Shown here: positions 1 through 5,947 of the stretch, piece after piece
Position numbering within the stretch: position 1 is the stretch's first letter
Layout: each line of letters begins with the position of its first letter
Notes under the pieces: generated by a model
Databases searched by the model: none
The model's input: the letters and a program-made list of their open reading frames with translations, nothing else
Told to the model about the DNA's origin: nothing
Translations under genes and position numbers: made by a program
Assembly: GCA_050741255.1 (NCBI GenBank)
Contig: JBOIEQ010000121.1
Coordinates: 1 to 12,663, forward strand
Length of the DNA: 12,663 nt
Direction of reading: 5' to 3'
DNA from: CAZXNF01 sp050741255
GTDB lineage: Bacteria; Pseudomonadota; Gammaproteobacteria; Burkholderiales; SG8-41

Positions 1-1
1 G

Positions 2-478
2 CAGGGTGACATGTTCGAAGCAGACATTTCGCAGGCCAGCGTGCTGGTCCTGTTCCTGCTCCCCGCGCACATGACCCGTCTCGCGCCGAAGTTCCTGGGC
101 CTCAAACCCGGCACACGCATCGTCTCGAACACCTACGAGATCGGCATCGGCTGGGAGCCGGACGACAACGTCCGCGCGGAACCCTGCCAGAGCTGGTGCA
201 TCGCGTCGCTGTATGTCGTGCCCGCGCAGGTGGCGGGCACGTGGCAGTTGCCGTCCGGCGACCAGTTGCTGCTGGAGCAGTCCTTCCAGAGGCTCACCGG
301 CCGGATGGTGATCGAGGGGCTCAGCGTGCCCATCGAGAACGGCCGGCTGCGCGGCGAGGAGATCAGCTTCACCATCAACCAGACCGAGTACAAGGGCCGC
401 ATCAAGGGCGAAACGATTGAGGGTTACGCCACGGGCCGCGCGACCTCCGCCTGGACCGCGACACGCGTGCCGCAGTAA
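2..478 (+). CDS. Class I SAM-dependent methyltransferase, 3' part (5' end cut by window edge)
   Basis: The reading frame is open to the left edge and starts Gln-Gly-Asp-Met-Phe-Glu-Ala-Asp, so the ATG at 11 is very probably internal. This matches the end of the Rossmann core in class I methyltransferases: an acidic QGD-hydrophobic-FEAD segment, then a hydrophobic strand ending Leu-Leu-Pro, then LKPGTRIVSN, which is the usual strand 5 region. About 158 residues are visible. The last 80 or so (from about GTWQLP onward) form a beta-rich, glycine-spaced extension ending GRIKGETIEG, which I do not recognise as a named domain. The SAM-binding glycine loop would lie upstream of the window, so it cannot be checked. 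The substrate is unknown. The next gene starts 125 bases downstream on the same strand and need not be co-transcribed. Confidence 0.72.
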   Translation, partial: QGDMFEADISQASVLVLFLLPAHMTRLAPKFLGLKPGTRIVSNTYEIGIGWEPDDNVRAEPCQSWCIASLYVVPAQVAGTWQLPSGDQLLLEQSFQRLTGRMVIEGLSVPIENGRLRGEEISFTINQTEYKGRIKGETIEGYATGRATSAWTATRVPQ

Positions 479-566
479 AACGGCTGCGCTGACCACGGGT
501 AACCGCCCCACTACGTGATTTCGATTCCTGAATCCTGCCGTTGCCGCTTCGTCCTGCCGCATTGGG

Positions 567-572
567 CATAAT
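567..572 (+). promoter_or_regulatory. Possible sigma70-type -10 (CATAAT) upstream of the DUF6159-sigma unit
   Basis: CATAAT lies about 32 bases before the ATG at 604 within the 125-base gap after the methyltransferase. A TTGCCG at 541-546 could be a -35, but the spacer would be 20 bases, which is too long, so the call is weak. I see no ECF42-type TGTCGA site in this gap. The sigma gene is therefore probably not transcribed from its own promoter class. Nothing else is visible in 479-603. Confidence 0.25.
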
Positions 573-603
573 CCCCGGATTCGTTTCCCGCCGGGAGATC
601 TCT

Positions 604-1458
604 ATGTTCGAACGCTTCGCGCGCAGCTGGACGCTGGTCAAGGCCAGCGGGTCGGTATTGATGGCGGACAAGGAACTGCTGATCTTCCCGGCCGTGTCCG
701 CCGTGGCGCTCGTGATGGTCACCGCCGGATTCGCGCTGCCGTTTTTCGGGCTGAAGGGGTTGGATGCACTATCCGCCGGTGAAGACGCGCCGCTGTCGGC
801 CGGCCTGTTGCTGCTCGGTTTCCTCTACTACCTCTGCCAGTATTTCGTGATGTTCTTCTTCAACACGGCCCTGGTCGGCGCCGCGATGATGCGGCTCTCC
901 GGCGGCGCGCCCACGCTGGGTGACGGCCTGCAGATCGCGGCGTCCAGAACCTGGCCCATCCTCGGCTATGCGGCCATCGCGGCAACCGTCGGCGTGATCC
1001 TGCGCGTGATCCAGGGGCGCGTCGGCTTCATCGGGCAGCTCATCGTGGGCCTGCTCGGCATCGGCTGGACGCTGGCGACCTTCATGGTGGTGCCGGTGCT
1101 GGCCGCGCGCGACGTCGGCCCCATCGACGCCATCAAGGAAAGCGCGGAACTGCTCAAACGTACCTGGGGCGAGAATGTCATCGGCCAGGCGGGCCTGGGC
1201 ATTGCGTTCGGCTTCATCTACTTTGCCGTGATCGCGTGCGGCGCACTGCTGGTCGCCTTCGCCGTGGCCACGAAGAGCGTGGCGCTGATCGTACTGGCGC
1301 TGGTCGTCGCGATCGGCGCCGCGCTCGCCGTCGCGCTGGTGCACACGGCGCTGTCCGGCATCTACTCCGCGGCGCTCTACCGCTATGCGAACGACGACGC
1401 CGGTACCGCGGGCTTTGACCAGCAGGCACTCAAAAGCGCCTTCGCACCGGCGCCCTAG
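604..1458 (+). CDS. DUF6159 family integral membrane protein
   Basis: The protein has 284 residues. I chose the ATG at 604 because GGGAG sits 7 bases upstream and the family typically begins with the MFERFxRSWxLVKAS pattern seen here; the frame also extends to a TTG at 541, but that extension is not family-like. About six hydrophobic segments are visible (about 26-48, 66-92, 118-135, 142-166, 196-220, 224-248), so it is an inner-membrane protein. A conserved-looking soluble stretch (about 168-190, DVGPIDAIKESAELLKRTWGE) lies between helices 4 and 5, as in other proteins of this type. The function of DUF6159 is unknown. Its stop is only 5 bases before the sigma factor start, so the two genes are almost certainly one transcript and probably translationally coupled. 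I infer, without direct proof, that it could sense or regulate for the sigma factor. Confidence 0.82.
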   Translation: MFERFARSWTLVKASGSVLMADKELLIFPAVSAVALVMVTAGFALPFFGLKGLDALSAGEDAPLSAGLLLLGFLYYLCQYFVMFFFNTALVGAAMMRLSGGAPTLGDGLQIAASRTWPILGYAAIAATVGVILRVIQGRVGFIGQLIVGLLGIGWTLATFMVVPVLAARDVGPIDAIKESAELLKRTWGENVIGQAGLGIAFGFIYFAVIACGALLVAFAVATKSVALIVLALVVAIGAALAVALVHTALSGIYSAALYRYANDDAGTAGFDQQALKSAFAPAP

Positions 1459-1463
1459 AAAGC

Positions 1464-2705
1464 ATGGCGGAGCAGGCCGGCTGGCAGGCAACGATAGATG
1501 CGGTTTACCGGTCCGAGTCCCGGCGCGTACTCGCCACCCTGATCCGCCTCCTCGGGGATTTCGACGTCGCCGAGGAAGCGCTGCACGACGCCTTCCGCGC
1601 GGCAGTGGAGCAGTGGCCGAAGGACGGCGTGCCCGCCAACCCACGGGCGTGGCTGGTATCGGCCGGGCGCTTCAAGGCGATCGACGGCATCCGCCGGCGC
1701 GCGCGCTTCGACGCCATCGAGGACATGCCCGGGCGCATCGAGGCGATCGCGGCGGAACCCGAGGAAGATCGGGAGAGCCTGGAAGATGACCGCTTGCGGC
1801 TCATCTTCACCTGCTGCCATCCCGCGCTGGCGCCCGATACGCAGGTGGCGCTGACCCTGCGGGAGGTCTGCGGCCTGACCACGGAGGAGATCGCGCAGGC
1901 CTACCTGACCCCCGCGCCCACGCTCGCGCAGCGCATCGTGCGCGCCAAGGCGAAGATCCGCGACGCGCGCATCCCGTACGAGGTGCCGGAACGCCACGCG
2001 CTGGAGGAGCGCCTCGACAGCGTGCTGCGCGTGATCTACCTCGTCTTCAACGAGGGCTACTCCGCCTCGTCGGGACCTTCGCTCACGCGGCACGACCTGT
2101 CGGGCGAGGCGATCCGCCTCGGGCGGCTGCTGATCGAGCTGCTGCCGGAACCGGAAGCGCTGGGGCTGCTGGCGCTCATGCTGCTGAACGAATCGCGGCG
2201 CGCGGCGCGCACCTCGCCGTCCGGAGACCTCGTCCTGCTCGACGAGCAGGATCGGACGCTGTGGAACCGGACGCAGATCGCGGAAGGTTCGGCGCTGGTG
2301 GAGCGCGGCCTGACCGCGGGAACGATCGGCCCCTACACGCTCCAGGCCGCCATCTCCGCGGTGCACGCCGGTGCCGCCGACGCGGCGGCGACGGACTGGG
2401 GGGAAATCGTAGGCTTGTACGATGTGCTCGCGCGCATCGATCCGTCGCCAGTGGTAGGTCTGAACCGCGCCGTGGCGGTAGCCATGCGCGACGGGCCCGC
2501 GGCCGGCCTCGCCCTCGTGGACGCGATCCTCGCGCGCGGCGACCTTGGCGACTATCGCCTTGCCCACGCCGCGCGCGCGGACTTCTGCCGGCGGCTCGGC
2601 CGGTCGGCCGAGGCGCGGAACGCCTACGAGCGGGCGCTCGCGCTCACACGGCAGGAGACGGAACGGCGGTTTCTGGAACGACGGCTGGCCGAACTGCCGA
2701 CCTAG
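1464..2705 (+). CDS. ECF42-type RNA polymerase sigma factor with long C-terminal extension (DUF6596/TPR-like)
   Basis: The protein has 413 residues, about twice the size of a simple ECF sigma factor. Sigma region 2 covers about residues 10-83 (RRVLATLIRLLGDFDVAEEALHDAF, then NPRAWLVSAGRFKAIDGIRRR). Region 4 covers about 107-170 (DDRLRLIFTCCHPAL; REVCGLTTEEIAQAYL as the helix-turn-helix; TLAQRIVRAKAKIR). The remaining 240 residues carry the landmarks of the ECF42 C-terminal extension: YLVFNEGYSAS (192-202), IGPYTLQAAISAVHA (288-302), DPSPVVGLNRAVAVA (326-340) and a TPR-like end (RADFCRRLGRSAEARNAYERAL, 371-392). In this group the extension is known to be needed for activity and takes the place of a classical anti-sigma factor. 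Known ECF42 genes sit next to DGPF-domain genes, as here. The Shine-Dalgarno is weak (AGAAAG inside the junction), consistent with coupling to the upstream membrane gene. Confidence 0.95.
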   Translation: MAEQAGWQATIDAVYRSESRRVLATLIRLLGDFDVAEEALHDAFRAAVEQWPKDGVPANPRAWLVSAGRFKAIDGIRRRARFDAIEDMPGRIEAIAAEPEEDRESLEDDRLRLIFTCCHPALAPDTQVALTLREVCGLTTEEIAQAYLTPAPTLAQRIVRAKAKIRDARIPYEVPERHALEERLDSVLRVIYLVFNEGYSASSGPSLTRHDLSGEAIRLGRLLIELLPEPEALGLLALMLLNESRRAARTSPSGDLVLLDEQDRTLWNRTQIAEGSALVERGLTAGTIGPYTLQAAISAVHAGAADAAATDWGEIVGLYDVLARIDPSPVVGLNRAVAVAMRDGPAAGLALVDAILARGDLGDYRLAHAARADFCRRLGRSAEARNAYERALALTRQETERRFLERRLAELPT

Positions 2706-2713
2706 CCCGGACC

Positions 2714-2734
2714 CGGCCGGCGGCGGACCGGCCG
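2714..2734 (+). terminator. GC-only hairpin just after the sigma gene, directly before the ECF42 promoter
   Basis: A perfect 7-base-pair inverted repeat, CGGCCGG (2714-2720) and CCGGCCG (2728-2734), with a 7-base loop begins 8 bases after the sigma stop codon and ends one base before the -35 element of the DGPF promoter. There is no T-run, so it does not look like a canonical intrinsic terminator. It could still pause or attenuate transcription from the sigma gene and insulate the target promoter. It may also be a chance product of high GC. Confidence 0.4.
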
Positions 2735-2735
2735 A

Positions 2736-2764
2736 TGTCGAAAACAGCCCCGACCGTTCGACTA
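2736..2764 (+). promoter_or_regulatory. ECF42-type promoter, copy 1 (TGTCGA - 17 - CGAC)
   Basis: TGTCGA (2736-2741), a 17-base spacer, then CGACTA (2759-2764), about 37 bases before the ATG at 2802. As I recall the published work on the group, TGTCGA at -35 and a CGA-type -10 are the reported ECF42 target elements. The same arrangement with the same spacer length recurs at 3214-3242, including a shared 12-base stretch GATGTCGAAAAC and a shared TTCGAC. It drives the first DGPF gene and, by inference, the genes after it. Confidence 0.85.
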
Positions 2765-2801
2765 CCGGGTATCCAACGCCATTTTCCTCGAGGAGGCTCC
2801 C

Positions 2802-3200
2802 ATGAAATACCTGTGCCTGATCTGCGCCGAGACGTCCTACATGATGGAGTCCCTGTCGCCCGCCGAGCGGGCCGCCCATTTCGCCGAATATGGCGCATTC
2901 ATCGAAAGCATCCGGAACAGCGGGCATTTCATCGGCGGCAACCGCCTGCTGCCGCCCGAGGCCGCCGCCACGGTGCGGGTGCGCAACGGCAAAGTCACGA
3001 CCACCGACGGCCCCTATGCGGAAACCAAGGAACACCTAGGTGGCTATTTCATGATCGAGGCCAAGGATCTGAACGAGGCGATCCTGATCGCGTCGCGGAT
3101 TCCAGGGGCCAAGTTCGGCTGCGTCGAGGTCCGGCCAGTGGCGGAAGACGTGCAGACGATGCACATCCTCAAGGACGGCGGCCCGGGCGCCGCGCACTGA
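2802..3200 (+). CDS. DGPF/YCII-domain protein 1 (YciI-like family, ECF42 partner)
   Basis: The protein has 132 residues, normal for the family. The start is set by AGGAGG at 2791-2796, 5 bases before the ATG. The signature loop reads DGPYAETKE (residues 69-77), the DGPF motif with Tyr for Phe, preceded by TVRVRNGK and followed by GGYFMIEAKDLNEAI and IEVRPV-like strands (VEVRPV). The fold is a small alpha+beta ferredoxin-like barrel that usually dimerises. YCII-type proteins are thought to bind or convert small molecules through the conserved Asp/His region, but no reaction is established for the DGPF branch. It is the first gene behind an ECF42-type promoter. It belongs with the proteins at 3320 and 4124 in a MK-aromatic-aliphatic-CL subgroup; it shares its first 18 coding bases with the gene at 3320. 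Confidence 0.92.
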   Translation: MKYLCLICAETSYMMESLSPAERAAHFAEYGAFIESIRNSGHFIGGNRLLPPEAAATVRVRNGKVTTTDGPYAETKEHLGGYFMIEAKDLNEAILIASRIPGAKFGCVEVRPVAEDVQTMHILKDGGPGAAH

Positions 3201-3213
3201 GATCCCGACAGGA

Positions 3214-3242
3214 TGTCGAAAACGGGTAAAGCCATTCGACAA
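3214..3242 (+). promoter_or_regulatory. ECF42-type promoter, copy 2 (TGTCGA - 17 - CGAC)
   Basis: TGTCGA (3214-3219), a 17-base spacer, CGACAA (3237-3242). It is the twin of the site at 2736-2764. Here the -10 is about 77 bases from the ATG at 3320, so the transcript would have a leader of about 70 bases, against about 30 for copy 1. It starts only 13 bases after the stop of the first DGPF gene and would boost everything downstream of it. I see only a weak GACGG/CCGTC pairing in the leader. Confidence 0.85.
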
Positions 3243-3319
3243 GAGGTATGCGGCGCCGCTGACGGACGATGCCGACATGAGCCTAAGATGTTTCCCGTCA
3301 ACAAGTTACGGAGAGCAGC

Positions 3320-3649
3320 ATGAAATACCTGTGCCTGGTCTACATGGAAGACATCCACGCGATTCCCGACCGGGAATGTCTGGCCTGCGGCAATGCGCTG
3401 CGGGAGAGCGGCAAGCTCATCGCCGCCGAACCGCTGCATCCGGTGCAGACGGCAACGACGGTGCGCGTCCGCAACGGCAAGGTGTCGATCACCGACGGCC
3501 CCTTCGCGGAAACGAAGGAACAACTGGCGGGCTTCTACCTCGTCGACGCGAAGGATCTCGACGAGGCGCTCGCCATCGCCGCGAAAATCCCGCCGGCGCG
3601 CGCGGGCAGCATCGAGGTGCGCCCGGTACGCGAACTCGACGCGCGCTGA
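3320..3649 (+). CDS. DGPF/YCII-domain protein 2 (short form)
   Basis: The protein has 109 residues. GGAGA about 6 bases before the ATG supports the start. The signature is DGPFAETKE (residues 59-67), with TTVRVRNGKVSITDG before it and GFYLVDAKDLDEALAIAAKIP and SIEVRPVREL after it. It is shorter than the other four copies because the first helix region is reduced (MKYLCLVYMEDIHAIPDRECLACG), while the core is complete. It carries a CxxC (C20, C23) that the other copies lack; I would not read metal binding into that alone. Its own ECF42-type promoter lies in the 119-base gap upstream. It is a separate paralogue and not a fragment. Confidence 0.9.
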   Translation: MKYLCLVYMEDIHAIPDRECLACGNALRESGKLIAAEPLHPVQTATTVRVRNGKVSITDGPFAETKEQLAGFYLVDAKDLDEALAIAAKIPPARAGSIEVRPVRELDAR

Positions 3650-3681
3650 TCGAGCGCACCTGATTCAACCGGGGAAATCCG

Positions 3682-4083
3682 ATGTCCACGCAAATCTACG
3701 TCAACCTGCCCGTAAGGGACTTGCAGAAGTCCGTCGCCTTCTTCACGAAGCTCGGCTTTGCGTTCAATCCGCAGTTCACCAACGAGGACGCCACCTGCAT
3801 GATCGTGGGCGAGAACATCTTCGTCATGCTGCTGGTGGAGAAATTCTTCAGGACCTTCACGCCCAACGCGATCTGCGACGCGAAGAAAAGCACGGAGATG
3901 CTGCTCTGCATCTCCCGCGACAGCCGGGCGCAGGTGGACGAGATGGTCCGCGCGGCCGCCGCCGCGGGCGGAAACATCCACAACGACGCCAAGGACCACG
4001 GCTTCATGTACATCCACGGCTTCCAGGACCTGGACGGGCACCTCTGGGAACTCACGTACATGGCCCCGGGCGCGACGCCCTGA
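3682..4083 (+). CDS. VOC-superfamily protein (glyoxalase/bleomycin-resistance fold)
   Basis: The protein has 133 residues and starts VNLPVRDLQKSVAFFTKLGF (residues 7-26), the typical first beta-alpha-beta unit of a VOC protein, and closes with FQDLDGHLWELTYM (114-127), the typical last strand with its Glu (E123). The His expected as a metal ligand on the first strand is absent (VNLPV), as in several VOC subgroups, so glyoxalase I activity should not be assumed. Residues about 51-66 form a EKFFRTFTPNAI segment seen in the VOC subgroup often annotated only as glyoxalase/extradiol dioxygenase family. It starts 32 bases after the DGPF 2 stop with GGGGAAA upstream, and is almost certainly in the same transcript. 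Confidence 0.88.
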   Translation: MSTQIYVNLPVRDLQKSVAFFTKLGFAFNPQFTNEDATCMIVGENIFVMLLVEKFFRTFTPNAICDAKKSTEMLLCISRDSRAQVDEMVRAAAAAGGNIHNDAKDHGFMYIHGFQDLDGHLWELTYMAPGATP

Positions 4084-4123
4084 AGCCCCTGCAATCGATC
4101 ACACCGGAAAAGGCAGCGACAGC

Positions 4124-4513
4124 ATGAAATTCATCTGCTTGGGGTACATAGAGCCCGGCAAGTTCGAAGGCATGCCGGAGAAGGAACGCAACGCGCTGAT
4201 GGACGCCTGCTTCACCTACGACGACGAGTTGCGCCGCAACGGCCACTTCGCCGGCGGCGAGGCGCTCCAGCCCGCCAGCAGCGCGGCGACCCTGCGCCGC
4301 AAGGACGGCAAGACGACGGTCACCGACGGCCCGTACGCGGAGACCAAGGAGCAGATCGGCGGCATCCTGATCCTCGAGGCGGACAACCTCGACCACGCCG
4401 TCGAACTGATGTCGAAACATCCCGGCGTGGGCGCGGGCCCGTTCGAGATCCGGCCGGCCGCGGACCTGACGGGGATGGTCCGCGGCAGCGAGCAACGGCG
4501 CGCGAAGCAGTGA
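4124..4513 (+). CDS. DGPF/YCII-domain protein 3
   Basis: The protein has 129 residues. The signature is DGPYAETKE (68-76), preceded by AATLRRKDGKTTVT and followed by QIGGILILEADNLDHAVELMSKHPG and a FEIRPAADL strand. The N-terminal MKFICLGYIEPGKFEGM and the helix ERNALMDACFTYDDELRRNGHF match the YciI-like subgroup of DGPF proteins rather than the MRFM subgroup that follows. It has a 40-base gap to the VOC gene and no ECF42-type site of its own. The Shine-Dalgarno is modest (GGAAAAGG about 14 bases upstream). The C-terminal tail RGSEQRRAKQ is polar and probably disordered. Confidence 0.9.
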   Translation: MKFICLGYIEPGKFEGMPEKERNALMDACFTYDDELRRNGHFAGGEALQPASSAATLRRKDGKTTVTDGPYAETKEQIGGILILEADNLDHAVELMSKHPGVGAGPFEIRPAADLTGMVRGSEQRRAKQ

Positions 4514-4521
4514 CCGCTGCC

Positions 4522-4549
4522 ATACCCGATACCCGATACCCGATACCCG
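4522..4549. repeat. Seven-base tandem repeat, four perfect units of ATACCCG
   Basis: Units run 4522-4528, 4529-4535, 4536-4542 and 4543-4549 in the 56-base gap between DGPF 3 and DGPF 4, ending 20 bases before the ATG at 4570. The repeat is heptameric, so a copy-number change would not matter for a coding frame here but would change the distance between the two genes. It could arise by slippage; I see no other copy in the window. Confidence 0.9.
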
Positions 4550-4569
4550 GAACCACCGAGGAAACCAGC

Positions 4570-5001
4570 ATGCGATTCATGATCATCGTCAAAAACAGTA
4601 CCAGCGGCAGTTGCGCGTCCGCCGGGATGCCGGAAGGGGAATTCCTGGCCGCCATGAGGACCTTCAACGAGGAACTCGCGAAAGCCGGTGCGCTGATCGG
4701 ACTGGAAGGCCTGCACCCGGTTGCAACCGGCACGCGCGTCAGGATCTCGGGAAACCGGCGGGTCGTGACCGACGGACCCTTTGCCGAAACCAAGGAGGCG
4801 ATCGGCGGTTACTGGCTGTGGGAGCTGCCGTCGAAGGAAGACGCCATCGAGTGGGTGAAGCGTTGCCCGGCGCTCGCGAGCAGCGAAGGCGAAATCGAAA
4901 TCCGCCAGGTCATCGACGCCGTGGATTTCGCCGACAAGCTGGCTCCGGGCCTTCTGGCGCCCACCGCGCCCGGCCGCCCGCGCGCCGCAACCGGCAACTG
5001 A
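4570..5001 (+). CDS. DGPF/YCII-domain protein 4 (MRFM subgroup)
   Basis: The protein has 143 residues. I chose the ATG at 4570, with GAGGAAA about 6 bases upstream. The frame extends to a GTG at 4510, but that would translate through the heptamer repeat and overlap the previous gene. The signature is DGPFAETKE (68-76). Diagnostic for this subgroup are MRFMIIVK at the start, GLHP (47-50), RISGNRRVVT before the motif, GGYWLWELPSKEDAIEWVKRCP after it, and IEIRQV. It is a close paralogue of the next gene; a 17-base stretch coding for the IEWVKR region is identical in both, pointing to a tandem duplication. Its C-terminal tail (about 124-143) is rich in Pro, Ala and Arg and lacks the charged helix of its twin. 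Confidence 0.9.
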   Translation: MRFMIIVKNSTSGSCASAGMPEGEFLAAMRTFNEELAKAGALIGLEGLHPVATGTRVRISGNRRVVTDGPFAETKEAIGGYWLWELPSKEDAIEWVKRCPALASSEGEIEIRQVIDAVDFADKLAPGLLAPTAPGRPRAATGN

Positions 5002-5013
5002 GGAGAGACCCGC

Positions 5014-5448
5014 ATGCGATTCATGGTGATTGTGAAGGCAACGAAGGATTCCGAAGCCGGCCTGCCGCCGGACGAGCGGCTGCTCCGCGAAATGATGGCG
5101 TTCAACGAGGAACTCGTGAACGCGGGCGTGATGCTCTCGGGGGACGGCCTGCATCCGAGCTCGAAAGGCGCCCGCATCCGGTTTTCGGGCAAGCAGCGCA
5201 CCGTGATCGACGGCCCGTTCGCCGAGACCAAGGAACTGATCGCCGGCTACTGGATGTGGCAAGTGAAATCGCTCGACGAAGCGATCGAGTGGGTGAAGCG
5301 CTGCCCGAATCCCTTCAATATCGATTCCGAGATCGAGATCCGCCAGGTGTTCGAAAGCCCCGAACTGACGGATGACCCGGAATTCCTGCGCAAGGAAGCC
5401 GAACTGCGCGTGCGGTCCGAGCAGATCGCGAAGGGCAAGAAAGGCTGA
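5014..5448 (+). CDS. DGPF/YCII-domain protein 5 (MRFM subgroup)
   Basis: The protein has 144 residues, with the signature DGPFAETKE at 66-74. Its Shine-Dalgarno AGGAGAG (5001-5007) overlaps the stop codon of the previous gene and lies 6 bases from the ATG, so translation of the pair is closely linked. The core is nearly collinear with protein 4 (MRFMVIVK, GDGLHP, RIRFSGKQRTVIDG, GYWMWQVKSLDEAIEWVKRCP, IEIRQV). After residue 115 it diverges into an acidic then basic helix (ELTDDPEFLRKEAELRVRS), common in longer DGPF proteins. Which small molecule it acts on cannot be told from sequence. Confidence 0.9.
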   Translation: MRFMVIVKATKDSEAGLPPDERLLREMMAFNEELVNAGVMLSGDGLHPSSKGARIRFSGKQRTVIDGPFAETKELIAGYWMWQVKSLDEAIEWVKRCPNPFNIDSEIEIRQVFESPELTDDPEFLRKEAELRVRSEQIAKGKKG

Positions 5449-5503
5449 AGCGAACTGTTACGCGTTATCCATCACACGTTACTTTCCGAACAGGAGACCC
5501 ATC

Positions 5504-5917
5504 ATGCTGGTGCAAGCTTACGTGTTTTTCGACGGCCGCTGCGAGGAAGCGATCGAGTTCTACAAGCAGGCGGTCGGCGCCAAGGTCGAGATGCTGATGC
5601 GCTTCAAGGACAACCCGGATCCGTCGCAAGCCGGCTGCGGCGGTCCCGGCGCGGAAGACAAGGTGATGCATGCCTGCATCAGGATCGGCGAGACGGCGAT
5701 GATGGCCTCGGACGGGATGTCCCCCACGGGGAAGCCCAGCTTCCAGGGGTTCTCGCTGTCGCTGACGGTGAAAGACGAGGCCGAGGCGAAGCAGATGTTC
5801 GCCGCACTCGGCGAGGGCGGCCAGGTCTGCATGCCGCTCGCCAAGACGTTCTTTTCACCCAGCTTCGGCATGGTCAACGACCGCTTCGGCGTGTCGTGGA
5901 TGGTCGTGGTGATGTAA
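5504..5917 (+). CDS. PhnB-like VOC-superfamily protein
   Basis: The protein has 137 residues. I chose the ATG at 5504 because CAGGAGA lies at 5491-5497; the frame is open further upstream but without family-like sequence. The N-terminus YVFFDGRCEEAIEFYKQAVGA (6-26) and the C-terminus PLAKTFFSPSFGMVNDRFGVSWMV (111-134) are the two hallmark blocks of PhnB/YjdN-type proteins. Despite older database names such as 3-demethylubiquinone methyltransferase, these are VOC-fold proteins with no shown methyl transfer. Proteins of this type commonly occur next to DGPF genes. It has a 55-base gap to DGPF 5, with no ECF42-type site in it. Confidence 0.9.
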   Translation: MLVQAYVFFDGRCEEAIEFYKQAVGAKVEMLMRFKDNPDPSQAGCGGPGAEDKVMHACIRIGETAMMASDGMSPTGKPSFQGFSLSLTVKDEAEAKQMFAALGEGGQVCMPLAKTFFSPSFGMVNDRFGVSWMVVVM

Positions 5918-5947
5918 CAGTTCCGAACGAAAAGAAAGGCAGCCCTC

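Noticed and set aside
1455..3035. Long open frame (526 codons) on the minus strand opposite the sigma factor gene
   Set aside because: It is a product of high-GC codon use antisense to a clear sigma gene; the translation is Arg/Gly/His-rich with no domain, and it runs across the promoter region.
3243..3319. Riboswitch or structured leader before DGPF 2
   Set aside because: Only a 5-pair GACGG/CCGTC with a loop of about 30 bases is visible; no known riboswitch core.
4411..4440. TGTCGA inside DGPF 3 as a third ECF42 promoter
   Set aside because: At the 17-base distance there is GCGG and not CGAC, and the site is inside coding sequence about 150 bases from the next start.
5448..5503. Repeated GTTAC/GTTAT elements in the gap before the PhnB-like gene as operator sites
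   Set aside because: They are three short, unevenly spaced words with no symmetry; not enough to support a binding site.
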